NCBI GenBank assembly: GCA_023392535.1
Contig: JAEVYY010000014.1
Coordinates: 1 to 64,000 of the forward strand
Length of the DNA stretch: 64,000 nt
Origin: Bacillota bacterium
GTDB taxonomy: Bacteria; Bacillota; Clostridia; Lachnospirales; Lachnospiraceae
Reading direction: 5' to 3'
Shown here: one piece after another, positions 1-6,529 of the stretch
Position numbering within the stretch: position 1 is the stretch's first letter
Layout: every line of letters starts with the position of its first letter
Made by a program: the position numbers and the translations under genes
The notes under the pieces: model-generated
What the model was told of the DNA's origin: nothing
Database searches by the model: none
The model's input: the letters and a program-made list of their open reading frames with translations, nothing else

Positions 1-65
1 TCAATAATCACCCTTTCGTCCTCCTGTACTAATCTAAAAATTAGTATACAGGGTATTTTTCGAAA

Positions 66-125
66 GTGGCTCACTTTTTGGTTAGCACAAGGTGTGGAAA
101 TGGCTCACTTATATATTAGCATTCA
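66..125. repeat. Two imperfect direct repeats, possible IS21-family end
   Basis: Two imperfect copies of a block around TGGCTCACTT, each followed after a few bases by TTAGCA, lie about 37 bases apart. Just upstream is an imperfect hairpin (arms TACTAAT at 27-33 and ATTAGTA at 40-46). From memory, multiple short repeats containing GTGGCTCACTTT are typical of the ends of IS21-family elements. No transposase gene is visible in the window, so this would be a solo end or the edge of an element to the left. The family assignment is inference. Confidence 0.3.
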
Positions 126-171
126 CACTGCTTTCAAAAAGCAGAGAAATGTATAAGGAGGTAACCCTACG

Positions 172-354
172 TTTATATTTGATTTTGTGGCAGAGACAGT
201 CCTGGACCAGATTGTGGATTGGGTATATGCCATAATAGTTGGTTTCCTAAAAGAAGGTAAAGTCAATTTTTTTTGTTCTGTTATTGGTAGACTTAGTGTA
301 GACGATGAGTTGATGGAAAGTTTATCGGATTCTGTGATATTTTTTAGCAGCTAA
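172..354 (+). pseudogene. Remnant of a conjugative-element membrane protein (TrbL/VirB6-like N-terminus)
   Basis: A strong ribosome binding site (AAGGAGGTAA, 155-164) is followed at normal spacing by an open frame without an ATG, GTG or TTG at its beginning. The frame translates as IFDFVAETVLDQIVDWVY and so on, and ends ELMESLSDSVIFFSS then a stop at 352-354. From memory this parallels the start of the polytopic TrbL/VirB6-like proteins of Firmicutes integrative conjugative elements, which begin with an FDFIAD..L.QIVDWIYGQIVGFL-like helix and continue to a VQAIVLFFS segment. Here the helix is followed by divergent sequence and a stop, so only about 60 codons remain. I read it as a non-functional scar of a lost element; the family call is from memory only. 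Confidence 0.35.
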
Positions 355-360
355 AAAATA
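338..360. promoter_or_regulatory. Perfect 11-bp-arm palindrome, probable MarR operator
   Basis: The sequence is TATTTTTTAGC, a central A, then GCTAAAAAATA, an exact inverted repeat. It ends immediately before the TTGACA box of the promoter for the MarR-type gene at 411. The core TTTTAG-N3-CTAAAA recurs at 923-937 in front of the neighbouring reductase gene, which makes it the likely binding site of that regulator. Confidence 0.7.
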
Positions 361-389
361 TTGACAAAATGTTTTAGCTACTATATAAT
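361..389 (+). promoter_or_regulatory. Sigma-A promoter of the MarR gene
   Basis: TTGACA at 361-366 and TATAAT at 384-389 are separated by 17 bases, a consensus housekeeping promoter. A half-site (TTTTAGCT, 372-379) lies in the spacer and a full palindrome abuts the -35 box, so repression by occlusion is likely. Confidence 0.8.
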
Positions 390-410
390 AATTGCAGGGG
401 GTAAATAATT

Positions 411-854
411 ATGAAAGAAAGTGTTAAAATACGTGAAAAAATTATTCGACTGATAAATAAAATTAATCAGGCAGAAAAAATTCCTCAATACTATGGAACA
501 GAGCATATATTGTATCGATCAGAGATTCATACGATAGAAGCAATAAAAAATCATGAAAATGTTAATGCTAGTGAATTTTCAAATATATTGGGAATAACAA
601 ATGGTGCTTTAACTCAAATAATTAGTAAACTCAAAAAGAAAGGACTTGTAGATCAATACAATGTTTCTGATAATAAAAAAGAGGTTTACTATCGCCTTAC
701 AGATAAAGGATTAATAGCCAATTACGGTCATGAAAAGCATCATGAAGAAACATATAAAAATTTAGAACAATATATAGAAAGCTTAGATGAGGATAAAATT
801 GAGACGATCAGTTTATTCTTTGATAAATTGATCGATATTTGGCCTAATAAATAG
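411..854 (+). CDS. MarR-family transcriptional regulator
   Basis: A 147-residue winged helix-turn-helix protein. The DNA-binding region spans about residues 45-100, with the recognition helix around NILGITNGALTQIISKLKKKGLV and the wing around NKKEVYYRLTDKG; the flanking helices would form the dimer interface usual for MarR proteins. The start is supported by GGGGG upstream and by the consensus promoter at 361-389. The gene is followed by an intrinsic terminator and then by a reductase gene carrying a related palindrome. This arrangement suggests an autoregulated repressor that also controls the reductase. The ligand cannot be predicted; family members commonly respond to phenolics, oxidants or other small toxic compounds. 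Confidence 0.85.
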   Translation: MKESVKIREKIIRLINKINQAEKIPQYYGTEHILYRSEIHTIEAIKNHENVNASEFSNILGITNGALTQIISKLKKKGLVDQYNVSDNKKEVYYRLTDKGLIANYGHEKHHEETYKNLEQYIESLDEDKIETISLFFDKLIDIWPNK

Positions 855-885
855 TAGTAACTTATGGCAATAATTAACAAAAAAT

Positions 886-910
886 AACTCCATGAATAAT
901 GGAGTTTTAT
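886..910 (+). terminator. Intrinsic terminator after the MarR gene
   Basis: An 8-bp stem (AACTCCAT / ATGGAGTT) with a 5-base loop, followed by a short T-rich run. Confidence 0.7.
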
Positions 911-922
911 ATAGACAATATA

Positions 923-937
923 TTTTAGTTGCTAAAA
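923..937. promoter_or_regulatory. Second copy of the MarR-type operator
   Basis: TTTTAG-TTG-CTAAAA, the same 6-bp arms and 3-base spacer as the core of the palindrome at 338-360. It lies 25 bases upstream of the TTG start of the reductase gene, where it would overlap that gene's promoter or leader. Confidence 0.65.
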
Positions 938-962
938 AATAAAAAATGGAGGATTAGGTATC

Positions 963-1964
963 TTGAAAAAAATTTCATTAGTTACAGGTGCAAATGGTCA
1001 TTTGGGAAATAATTTAGTAAAAGAATTACTTAAAAAAGGTGAAAAGGTAAGAGCTGGAGTGAGAAATGTCAATGATAGGGAAGTGTTTGAAGGACTTGAT
1101 TGCGAAATAGTATATGCTGACCTGTTTGACAAGGAATCTCTAAAAAAAGCTTTAGAAGGAGTAAGTACTCTTTATCAGGTCGCAGCAGTGTTTAAACATT
1201 GGTCAGAAAACCCTGAAAAAGAAATTATTGAGCCCAATATGATAGGCACAACAAATATCTTGGAAGCTGCCAAAAAAGCAAATGTAGAAAAAGTGGTTTA
1301 TGTAAGTTCTGCATTTGCATTAGAATTGTATGAACGTAATACTAGAAATAAGGTTGATGAAACATCCTGGATGAAATCTAATAAAGATCATGCTTATGCA
1401 TTGGCGAAAACTGAATCAGAGAAATTAGCATGGAAGTTAGCAAATGAATTAGAGTTAAACATGGTATCTGTACTTCCGGGCTCAATAGTTGGAGGTGAAT
1501 ATACTAAGATTAACACTCCCTCTGGTGGAATGTTTGCTGCTATTGTAAATGGCAAAATGAATTTGACTTTTGATACAACAATAAGTCCAATAGATGCTAA
1601 CGATGTAGCAAAAGGAATGATACTGGCAGCTGAGAAAGGGATAAATGGAACAAGATATATACTTGCACCAGAAAATCCATTAAGCCTTGATAGAATCTAT
1701 GAAATAGCAAGAAAAGTGAACCCCCAAATACAAGAGCCAAAGAGAATGAATAAAGAAGAACTACTAGCATTGGCAGAAAAAATGGAGCTAAACGCAAAAG
1801 AAACAAAGATTCCGCCATTATTACCTATATGTACGGTAAAGGCGTTTTATGGTGCCCTTAGAGATTATGATTTGACTACTACAATTAGTGATTTAGGATT
1901 TGAGCATAGTGAAACAGATGAGGTTTTAGAGAGATATTTTAATAAAATATTAATAAAAGCATAG
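963..1964 (+). CDS. NAD(P)-dependent epimerase/reductase, extended SDR family
   Basis: A 333-residue Rossmann-fold protein of the extended short-chain dehydrogenase superfamily, closest in appearance to dihydroflavonol-4-reductase-like enzymes. The nucleotide-binding motif TGANGHLG is at residues 8-15, a VSSAFAL segment supplies the catalytic Ser region, and YALAK carries the Tyr-Lys pair; LPGSIVGG follows. Translation starts at TTG with GGAGG at 948-952. The operator at 923-937 suggests control by the upstream MarR protein. Family members reduce or epimerise small carbonyl or sugar substrates with NAD(P)H; the substrate here is unknown. Regulation by MarR fits a detoxification role, but that is inference. 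Confidence 0.8.
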   Translation: MKKISLVTGANGHLGNNLVKELLKKGEKVRAGVRNVNDREVFEGLDCEIVYADLFDKESLKKALEGVSTLYQVAAVFKHWSENPEKEIIEPNMIGTTNILEAAKKANVEKVVYVSSAFALELYERNTRNKVDETSWMKSNKDHAYALAKTESEKLAWKLANELELNMVSVLPGSIVGGEYTKINTPSGGMFAAIVNGKMNLTFDTTISPIDANDVAKGMILAAEKGINGTRYILAPENPLSLDRIYEIARKVNPQIQEPKRMNKEELLALAEKMELNAKETKIPPLLPICTVKAFYGALRDYDLTTTISDLGFEHSETDEVLERYFNKILIKA

Positions 1965-1969
1965 ATAAT

Positions 1970-2347
1970 ATGTGCTTGAAGAAAGAATTGGTAAAGAAAA
2001 TTTACAGGCACTTGAAAATTTTTTGGGCTGAGGATGTTCCAGTCACCTCTAATTATGTTATTGATAGGTTAAAAGAGATTGTCGCATGGAATCCTAAAAC
2101 CATTAGAACTTTAATTGGGAGATTAGTAAAGAAAAAAGCTATTGCTTATAGTGAAACAGGGAATTCATATCTTTATTATCCATTATTAAATGAGGAAGAG
2201 TGTATAAAAGAAGAAACTCGATCTTTTTTAGATCGTGCTTGTGGCGGAAAATTTAATGTATTAATGACTAATTTTCTAAAAGAACAAGAGTTAACAGAAG
2301 AAGAAATAGATGAACTCGAACGTATACTTGAGAAGAAAAAGAAATGA
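1970..2347 (+). CDS. BlaI/MecI-family repressor
   Basis: A 125-residue protein of the penicillinase-repressor family. The winged-helix domain covers about residues 8-80, with the characteristic WNPKTIRTLIGRLVKKKAI recognition region and SYLYYPL strand; the acidic C-terminus EEIDELERILEKKKK is the usual dimerisation tail. The first 10-15 residues are less like the family (no typical ISDAE.EVM.. start) and no strong ribosome binding site precedes the ATG, so translation may be coupled to the reductase gene 5 bases upstream. The gene is 14 bases ahead of a BlaR1-like protease, the standard sensor/repressor pairing. Confidence 0.85.
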   Translation: MCLKKELVKKIYRHLKIFWAEDVPVTSNYVIDRLKEIVAWNPKTIRTLIGRLVKKKAIAYSETGNSYLYYPLLNEEECIKEETRSFLDRACGGKFNVLMTNFLKEQELTEEEIDELERILEKKKK

Positions 2348-2361
2348 AGGGATGATAAGCG

Positions 2362-3333
2362 GTGATTGAAATAATAATACTTTTTTCAAGATTTCTGTTT
2401 ACATCCTTAATGGCGAATGTTTTAATAGGTATTATTTTGGTGGTAAGAGCAATTCTTAAGGATAAAATAAGTGCCAGATGGTATTATGCCATGTGGTTTT
2501 TGCTTATAATAAAACTTATCATACCAAACCTTTTTAAAACTCCTTTTAATTTAATTTATTTATTTAAACTTGCTATTTCAAAACTGAGTGTTGACCAAGG
2601 CGTAGGTGGCAGTTCCAATTTTTATAATTTATCTAGAGGAAATCAAAATTTAACTAATATTTGGCCTTTTCCCGATGAGTATGCTTTATCTATAAATGGA
2701 AATCAAACTCTACCTTTATTACAAATTTTATTTTGTATTTGGTTAATTGTACTACTGTGTATATTGGCTAGGACTTTTATTTATAATATAGAGGTATGGA
2801 AAACGGTTAAAGCTAGTAAACCTATTCAGGATGAAGAATTATGCGTTATTGTGGAAGCCTGTAAAGAAGAAATGAGAATTAAAGATCGTATTCAAATAGT
2901 TGAATCAAAAAACATACAAATTCCTGCCCTATTTGGGTTGTTTGAACCTCGTATTATATTACCAATGAATATAAAGTCAGTCCTCAGTAATAAAGAATTA
3001 AAATATGTGATACTTCATGAAATGGTACATCATAAAAGAAAAGATATTTTTTTTAATATATTAACCAGCTTTTTACAAGCGATTCACTGGTTTAATCCAA
3101 TCATACGGTATGGGTTATATCGTATGCATGAGGATCAAGAATTAGCATGTGATTTTTATGTGCTTAACAAAATAGAGAATGAAGAGCATTTTTATTATGG
3201 CAATACTCTAATTAAGCTTCTAAAAATTGCAAGATCTTCTATGTACAGCTTTACTATGACAAATGTAGTGAATAAAAATCGGGGTATAAAAGAACGAATC
3301 AATATGATTTCGAAGTTCAGAGCGATGAAGTAA
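2362..3333 (+). CDS. BlaR1-like M56 membrane metallopeptidase without sensor domain
   Basis: A 323-residue protein with membrane helices near residues 5-30, 35-55 and 115-140, then a cytoplasmic zinc-protease loop. HEMVH (residues 219-223) is the HExxH zinc motif of family M56, and the later EDQELACDFYVL segment supplies the third ligand region. In BlaR1/MecR1 an extracellular penicillin-binding domain of about 250 residues follows the last helix. Here the protein ends at NRGIKERINMISKF, so that sensor is absent. It starts at GTG, preceded by a moderate ribosome binding site. It presumably cleaves the BlaI-like repressor just upstream, but the inducing signal is not a beta-lactam bound to its own domain. 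Confidence 0.8.
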   Translation: MIEIIILFSRFLFTSLMANVLIGIILVVRAILKDKISARWYYAMWFLLIIKLIIPNLFKTPFNLIYLFKLAISKLSVDQGVGGSSNFYNLSRGNQNLTNIWPFPDEYALSINGNQTLPLLQILFCIWLIVLLCILARTFIYNIEVWKTVKASKPIQDEELCVIVEACKEEMRIKDRIQIVESKNIQIPALFGLFEPRIILPMNIKSVLSNKELKYVILHEMVHHKRKDIFFNILTSFLQAIHWFNPIIRYGLYRMHEDQELACDFYVLNKIENEEHFYYGNTLIKLLKIARSSMYSFTMTNVVNKNRGIKERINMISKFRAMK

Positions 3334-3382
3334 AATTTAGTGAAAACTATTAATAAAAAAATTATCAATATGGAGGTTACTT

Positions 3383-4267
3383 ATGGACTTGCTGCAAATT
3401 AAATATTTTCAAACCGTGGCTGGCATGCAACATATGACAAGAGCAGCCGAAGTGTTACAAATTGCTCAACCTGCCTTAAGTGCCATGATTGCTAAGTTGG
3501 AGGCAGACTTGGGAGTTCCCTTGTTTAATCGGACAGGACGTAATATTGTATTGAATGAATATGGAAAAACGTTTTTAAAACGAGCTAATAGCATATTGAA
3601 AGAAGTTGATGAAGGACGACAGGAGATATCCGATCTGTCCGGAAGTGAAATGGGAGCTGTGTCTTTTGCAACTACATCGTTGAATAAAGAATTCAGTAAT
3701 CTTATAGGAAACTTTGCAAGTCTTCATCCAAAAGTAAATTTCCATATTACACAGTTGGGTGATGATAGAGAAAAACTCAATCTATTGGATAAAGATGAAA
3801 TTGATTTTGCGTTTATCAATACGATTGATGAGCATTCTAATATCTCAACTATAAAATTGGCAGAGGAGGATATTTATCTAGCAGTGCCACCATCGCACCC
3901 ACTTGCTAAAAACCGAACAGTTTCTTTTCAGAATTTGAAAGAGGATGTCTTTATTGGATTAAAAGCTAATGATAGCCAACAGGAATTTTGTGATGAACTT
4001 TGCAAAAAGAATGGATTTGTGCCAAATATCATCTGTGAGTGCAGTGAATTCACAGCGGTGATTAATTTGGTCGAAGCAGGGCTGGGCGTATCTTTTTTAC
4101 CATGTTCGGAAGATGAGAAAATGGAATTGCCTGTTGTTTTGCTTAAGATCGATGGGATTGATTTTAAGAATATTCTGCGTCTTGCATGGAAAGAGCAACG
4201 ATATTTTTCAAAAGCAGCAAGAAATTTCCGTGAATATATAACGCTATATTTTAATGCTACGGTTTAA
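3383..4267 (+). CDS. LysR-family transcriptional regulator
   Basis: A 294-residue LysR-type regulator. The N-terminal helix-turn-helix (about residues 1-60, with MTRAAEVLQIAQPALSAMIAKLEADLGVPLFNRTGR) is followed by a linker helix and a periplasmic-binding-protein-like effector domain from about residue 90. The start is fixed by GGAGG 8-12 bases upstream, and a strong terminator closes the transcription unit. LysR proteins usually control an adjacent or divergent gene. No divergent gene is present here, so the target may be the upstream operon, itself, or a lost gene. Confidence 0.88.
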   Translation: MDLLQIKYFQTVAGMQHMTRAAEVLQIAQPALSAMIAKLEADLGVPLFNRTGRNIVLNEYGKTFLKRANSILKEVDEGRQEISDLSGSEMGAVSFATTSLNKEFSNLIGNFASLHPKVNFHITQLGDDREKLNLLDKDEIDFAFINTIDEHSNISTIKLAEEDIYLAVPPSHPLAKNRTVSFQNLKEDVFIGLKANDSQQEFCDELCKKNGFVPNIICECSEFTAVINLVEAGLGVSFLPCSEDEKMELPVVLLKIDGIDFKNILRLAWKEQRYFSKAARNFREYITLYFNATV

Positions 4268-4280
4268 CAGGAGCAGAAAT

Positions 4281-4314
4281 GCATACCACTTAAATAAATG
4301 GGTATGCCTTTTTT
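4281..4314 (+). terminator. Intrinsic terminator after the LysR gene
   Basis: Stem GCATACC / GGTATGC with a 13-base loop, followed by a six-base T run. Confidence 0.8.
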
Positions 4315-4426
4315 GCGAGATTAATATATAATTGATTATAAATACATATATAATAATATATTTTTATTTATTAATGTTTGGGATTATACTGTGAATAGTA
4401 AAGAAAGCAAATTTTTTTGTACTTGG

Positions 4427-4442
4427 GTTAGTATAAACTAAC
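4427..4442. promoter_or_regulatory. DtxR-like operator, copy 1
   Basis: GTTAGTATAAACTAAC is a perfect 6-bp-arm inverted repeat and continues CTAATATTA. It resembles the TTAG...CTAA palindromes bound by DtxR/MntR/IdeR-type metalloregulators and sits 33 bases before a small gene and the DtxR-like gene. A second copy is at 6200-6215. Confidence 0.65.
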
Positions 4443-4474
4443 TAATATTACAACTATCAAACGGAGGAACTAAC

Positions 4475-4705
4475 ATGAAAAAGGAAAAGATAAAACATCG
4501 TATATATGATAATAGCGAGGCTGGTGAACGGCGATATCTGCAAAAACTTAAGAATGACCAAAGTATGTGTCAAGCATTTTTCAATTCTATTTCCCAATGT
4601 TACTGCGTTCCATTTTATTATCCCTATGGTTATCCGATGTTTCCACAAACAGATCTGTTGGTCAAACAGGTGCATGATGGTCATACACATCTTACTAAAG
4701 GTTAA
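4475..4705 (+). CDS. Small Tyr/Pro/Cys-containing protein upstream of the DtxR-like repressor
   Basis: I do not recognise this 76-residue product. It has a good ribosome binding site (GGAGG at 4462-4466) and starts 33 bases after the DtxR-like palindrome, so it is probably a real gene of the metal regulon. The first half is basic and charged (MKKEKIKHRIYD). The middle is unusual: SQCYCVPFYYPYGYPMFP, with two Cys and many Tyr and Pro. The end, VHDGHTHL, has three His. Cys and His residues at these positions could bind a metal, but this is speculation. It is followed after 15 bases by the repressor gene, probably in one transcript. Confidence 0.55.
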   Translation: MKKEKIKHRIYDNSEAGERRYLQKLKNDQSMCQAFFNSISQCYCVPFYYPYGYPMFPQTDLLVKQVHDGHTHLTKG

Positions 4706-4720
4706 AAAGGGTGGTTTGCT

Positions 4721-5134
4721 GTGCAACAAGACAGACGTCATTATTCGGAGATAAAACTTAGTCCTTCAAGGGAGGAGTATTTAAAGGCTATCTATAAGCT
4801 GTCTAAAAGAACAGGATTAGTACGTTCAATTGATATTGCCGTATATTTAGAAGTTTCAAAGCCCAGTGTTCATAACGCTGTGACTGCACTACAGGAAGAA
4901 GGTCTGGTCATCAAGCCTTTGGGTGGTGTAATTTGCCTTACCGAGGAGGGACGCAAAAGAGGAGAGAACATTACAGCTAAGTTTCAATTCTTAAGACATT
5001 TCTTAAATTCGTGTTGCAATGTCAGTGAACCAACAGCAAGTGCAGATGCTTGTAAAATGGAGCATATTATCAGTGATGAGTCTATATTTGCTCTAAAAAA
5101 GTATTTGGACTTAGAACACGTAGATGACCTTTAG
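4721..5134 (+). CDS. DtxR/MntR-family metal-dependent repressor
   Basis: A 137-residue protein with the iron-dependent-repressor winged helix at residues 10-75 (LSPSREEYLKAIYKL, then SIDIAVYLEVSKPSVHNAVTALQEEGLV and the wing VICLTEEGRKRGENI) and a metal-binding/dimerisation domain after it. In this family, His and Glu residues of the dimerisation domain, together with N-terminal residues, bind Mn2+ or Fe2+; here they would include the Cys, Glu and His of ACKMEHII near residue 112. No SH3-like third domain is present, as in MntR. The start is GTG preceded by AAAGGGTGG. The 3' end overlaps the convergent VOC gene by 53 bases. Its operator is probably the palindrome repeated at 4427 and 6200. 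Confidence 0.82.
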   Translation: MQQDRRHYSEIKLSPSREEYLKAIYKLSKRTGLVRSIDIAVYLEVSKPSVHNAVTALQEEGLVIKPLGGVICLTEEGRKRGENITAKFQFLRHFLNSCCNVSEPTASADACKMEHIISDESIFALKKYLDLEHVDDL

Positions 5135-5900
5135 AGACGGTAAACGTAACTGTGTTATTAAGCTGATTGCCACAGTGCAAAATAACACATTCTATTCCAT
5201 CTTTTTGCTTTTCTATAAGATGAATGGAAGTACTTTGAATTGGAAACAGGCAGCTACGACCCGTTTTCTCATTTATGATTTCTGGTTCAGCTCCCAAAAG
5301 AAGAGAATATTCCCTGTATGTTTTATCCCATTGACTAGTCGCGATCTGGAGCTCATGGATTCCTAGCACTCCGTTGGGATGGGCAACCTCTTTTTCTTCT
5401 ATTTTCATGGTCGGCTGATATTCGCTCATCAAAAAAGGCAAGGAAGGGCTGTCGGGAATACTGAGAGTCCATTGAAGGCAAATACCATGCTGGTTTACGC
5501 GTGACTTGGATCGTGGCTTGGAAATAGTCAACCCATTTGCCCGAATTTTTTCTATGTTATTTTGATATTGAGCGACCGGTACAGAATCCAGTGCGTAATC
5601 ACGTAACCCTTCGTGGCCCGGCAGGTAAAGAGTGAGCCGGCGAGAATACGAGTAGTCAAATAATCCAACCAGCTTCACCATAAATCCAAGCAGTTTATTC
5701 ATGATCTTACCATGATTGGTAGAAAACAACTCCAAAAAGGAGCCATCCTTTAGATAGATCAGGGCATTGTGTGTTTTACCGGGAAGGCCTCCAGGTACTA
5801 CTTGAAACCCCATCTGAAGATATTGACGGATGGCTATCTCGAGATGGTCGACTTGGATTAACACATGTCCGATTTTAAATGGAATGTTTATATTCTTCAT
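5082..5900 (-). CDS. VOC-superfamily (glyoxalase-like) protein
   Basis: A 272-residue protein with a glyoxalase-like vicinal-oxygen-chelate fold. It starts FKIGHVLIQVDHLEIAIRQYLQMGFQVVPGG, and a second related module starts around GVLGIHELQIATSQWDKTYREYSLLLG. The two-module layout is typical of the Glyoxalase_3-like group. Potential metal ligands are the His of GHVLIQVDH, Glu in SFLELFSTNHG and His in LGIHELQI. The start is well supported by AAGGAGG 8 bases upstream on the minus strand. The substrate is unknown. The gene converges on, and overlaps, the DtxR-like gene. Confidence 0.7.
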   Translation of the reverse strand: MKNINIPFKIGHVLIQVDHLEIAIRQYLQMGFQVVPGGLPGKTHNALIYLKDGSFLELFSTNHGKIMNKLLGFMVKLVGLFDYSYSRRLTLYLPGHEGLRDYALDSVPVAQYQNNIEKIRANGLTISKPRSKSRVNQHGICLQWTLSIPDSPSLPFLMSEYQPTMKIEEKEVAHPNGVLGIHELQIATSQWDKTYREYSLLLGAEPEIINEKTGRSCLFPIQSTSIHLIEKQKDGIECVILHCGNQLNNTVTFTVSKGHLRVLSPNTFLEQI

Positions 5901-6102
5901 AAATTGCCTCCTTAAAGTGTGCAGATTCCATACGAAAGTTTGATAGCGTATTTTCTACAGGAATTAGTAGTGGTGCTTTTATATATGTTCATGTGTGATG
6001 AGCCTATATGCCACTTCCATTTTCCTGCATATTACTGCTTTGTGCACCGACATTCTATAGAGCGCCTTATATCCGGTTTATAGCTTGTCGGATAGATATA
6101 GA

Positions 6103-6198
6103 TCATGCCTGCCAGTTACTTAATCGCAAGATCAGTGTCGTGCCTATCGCGATTTTCCACTGCTGCTATACTTGTATACAAAACGTCATCACTTTCAC
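6103..6198 (-). pseudogene. Decayed FeoA-like C-terminal fragment
   Basis: Read on the minus strand from GTG at 6198, the frame gives VKVMTFCIQV, a stop, QQWKIAIGTTLILRLSN and a second stop. The order of a V.V....... strand, a short turn and an [RK]IAIG.TLA.RI-like strand resembles the C-terminal half of clostridial FeoA proteins (SH3-like ferrous-iron transport accessory). The DtxR-like palindrome at 6200-6215 abuts its 5' end, which is where the promoter of an iron-regulated feo operon would lie. The rest of FeoA, and any feoB, are absent. The similarity is from memory and short, so this is tentative. Confidence 0.3.
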
Positions 6199-6199
6199 G

Positions 6200-6215
6200 G
6201 TTAGTTAAGACTAAC
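6200..6215. promoter_or_regulatory. DtxR-like operator, copy 2
   Basis: GTTAGTTAAGACTAAC, the same GTTAGT-N4-ACTAAC palindrome as at 4427-4442, and like it followed by TAATA. It sits about 300 bases from the start codons of both divergent genes (5900 minus, 6530 plus). A TATAAT lies at 6227-6232 on the plus strand. Confidence 0.6.
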
Positions 6216-6529
6216 TAATAATATCATATAATGTTAGAAAAGTAAAGAAACTTCAGAATAGAAAAGGAGGGATACCCAAAGCCGTGTGGTCACTGTAACG
6301 TCTAAACAGGGAATCCGGGAATTTTTCAGAGCATACCCATTTTTGTAGGTCACCTTGACAAAAAAATAAGAACAAGATAATGTTGTTGATAACAAATAGT
6401 TAGTAATTTAGAAGATAAAATCAGTCTATCCGTAGAGTGTGGAAATATAATACCACACAAAACTCGGCTTAAAATGTTGCGACAATATTTAACTTATCTT
6501 ATATACTCTGTTTGAAGGGAGGGAGATTC
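6216..6529. other. Leader region of the AraC-type gene with hairpin and candidate promoter
   Basis: There is no gene in this stretch. TTGACA at 6355-6360 with TAATGT 17 bases downstream is a possible promoter. A perfect hairpin (GTGTGG / CCACAC, 6437-6458) lies in the resulting leader and has no T run, so it is more likely a regulatory structure or operator than a terminator. A distant resemblance to a cobalamin riboswitch core at 6278-6345 was considered and set aside. Confidence 0.35.

Noticed and set aside
4506..4754. 82-codon frame overlapping the 76-residue gene
   Set aside because: It lacks its own ribosome binding site and overlaps two better-supported genes; it is the +1 shadow of the 4475 frame.
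5124..5366. Plus-strand frame of 80 codons after the DtxR-like gene
   Set aside because: It lies wholly within the well-supported minus-strand VOC gene and has no ribosome binding site.
6008..6208. Plus-strand open frame of 66 codons between the VOC and AraC genes
   Set aside because: No ribosome binding site and unusual composition. It is antisense to the FeoA-like remnant and crosses the operator.
6278..6345. Fragments resembling a cobalamin riboswitch core (GGGAATCCGGGAA, TCACTGTAACG)
   Set aside because: The blocks are in the wrong order and lack the GCCACTG box and helix partners. The downstream AraC-type gene is not a B12 target.
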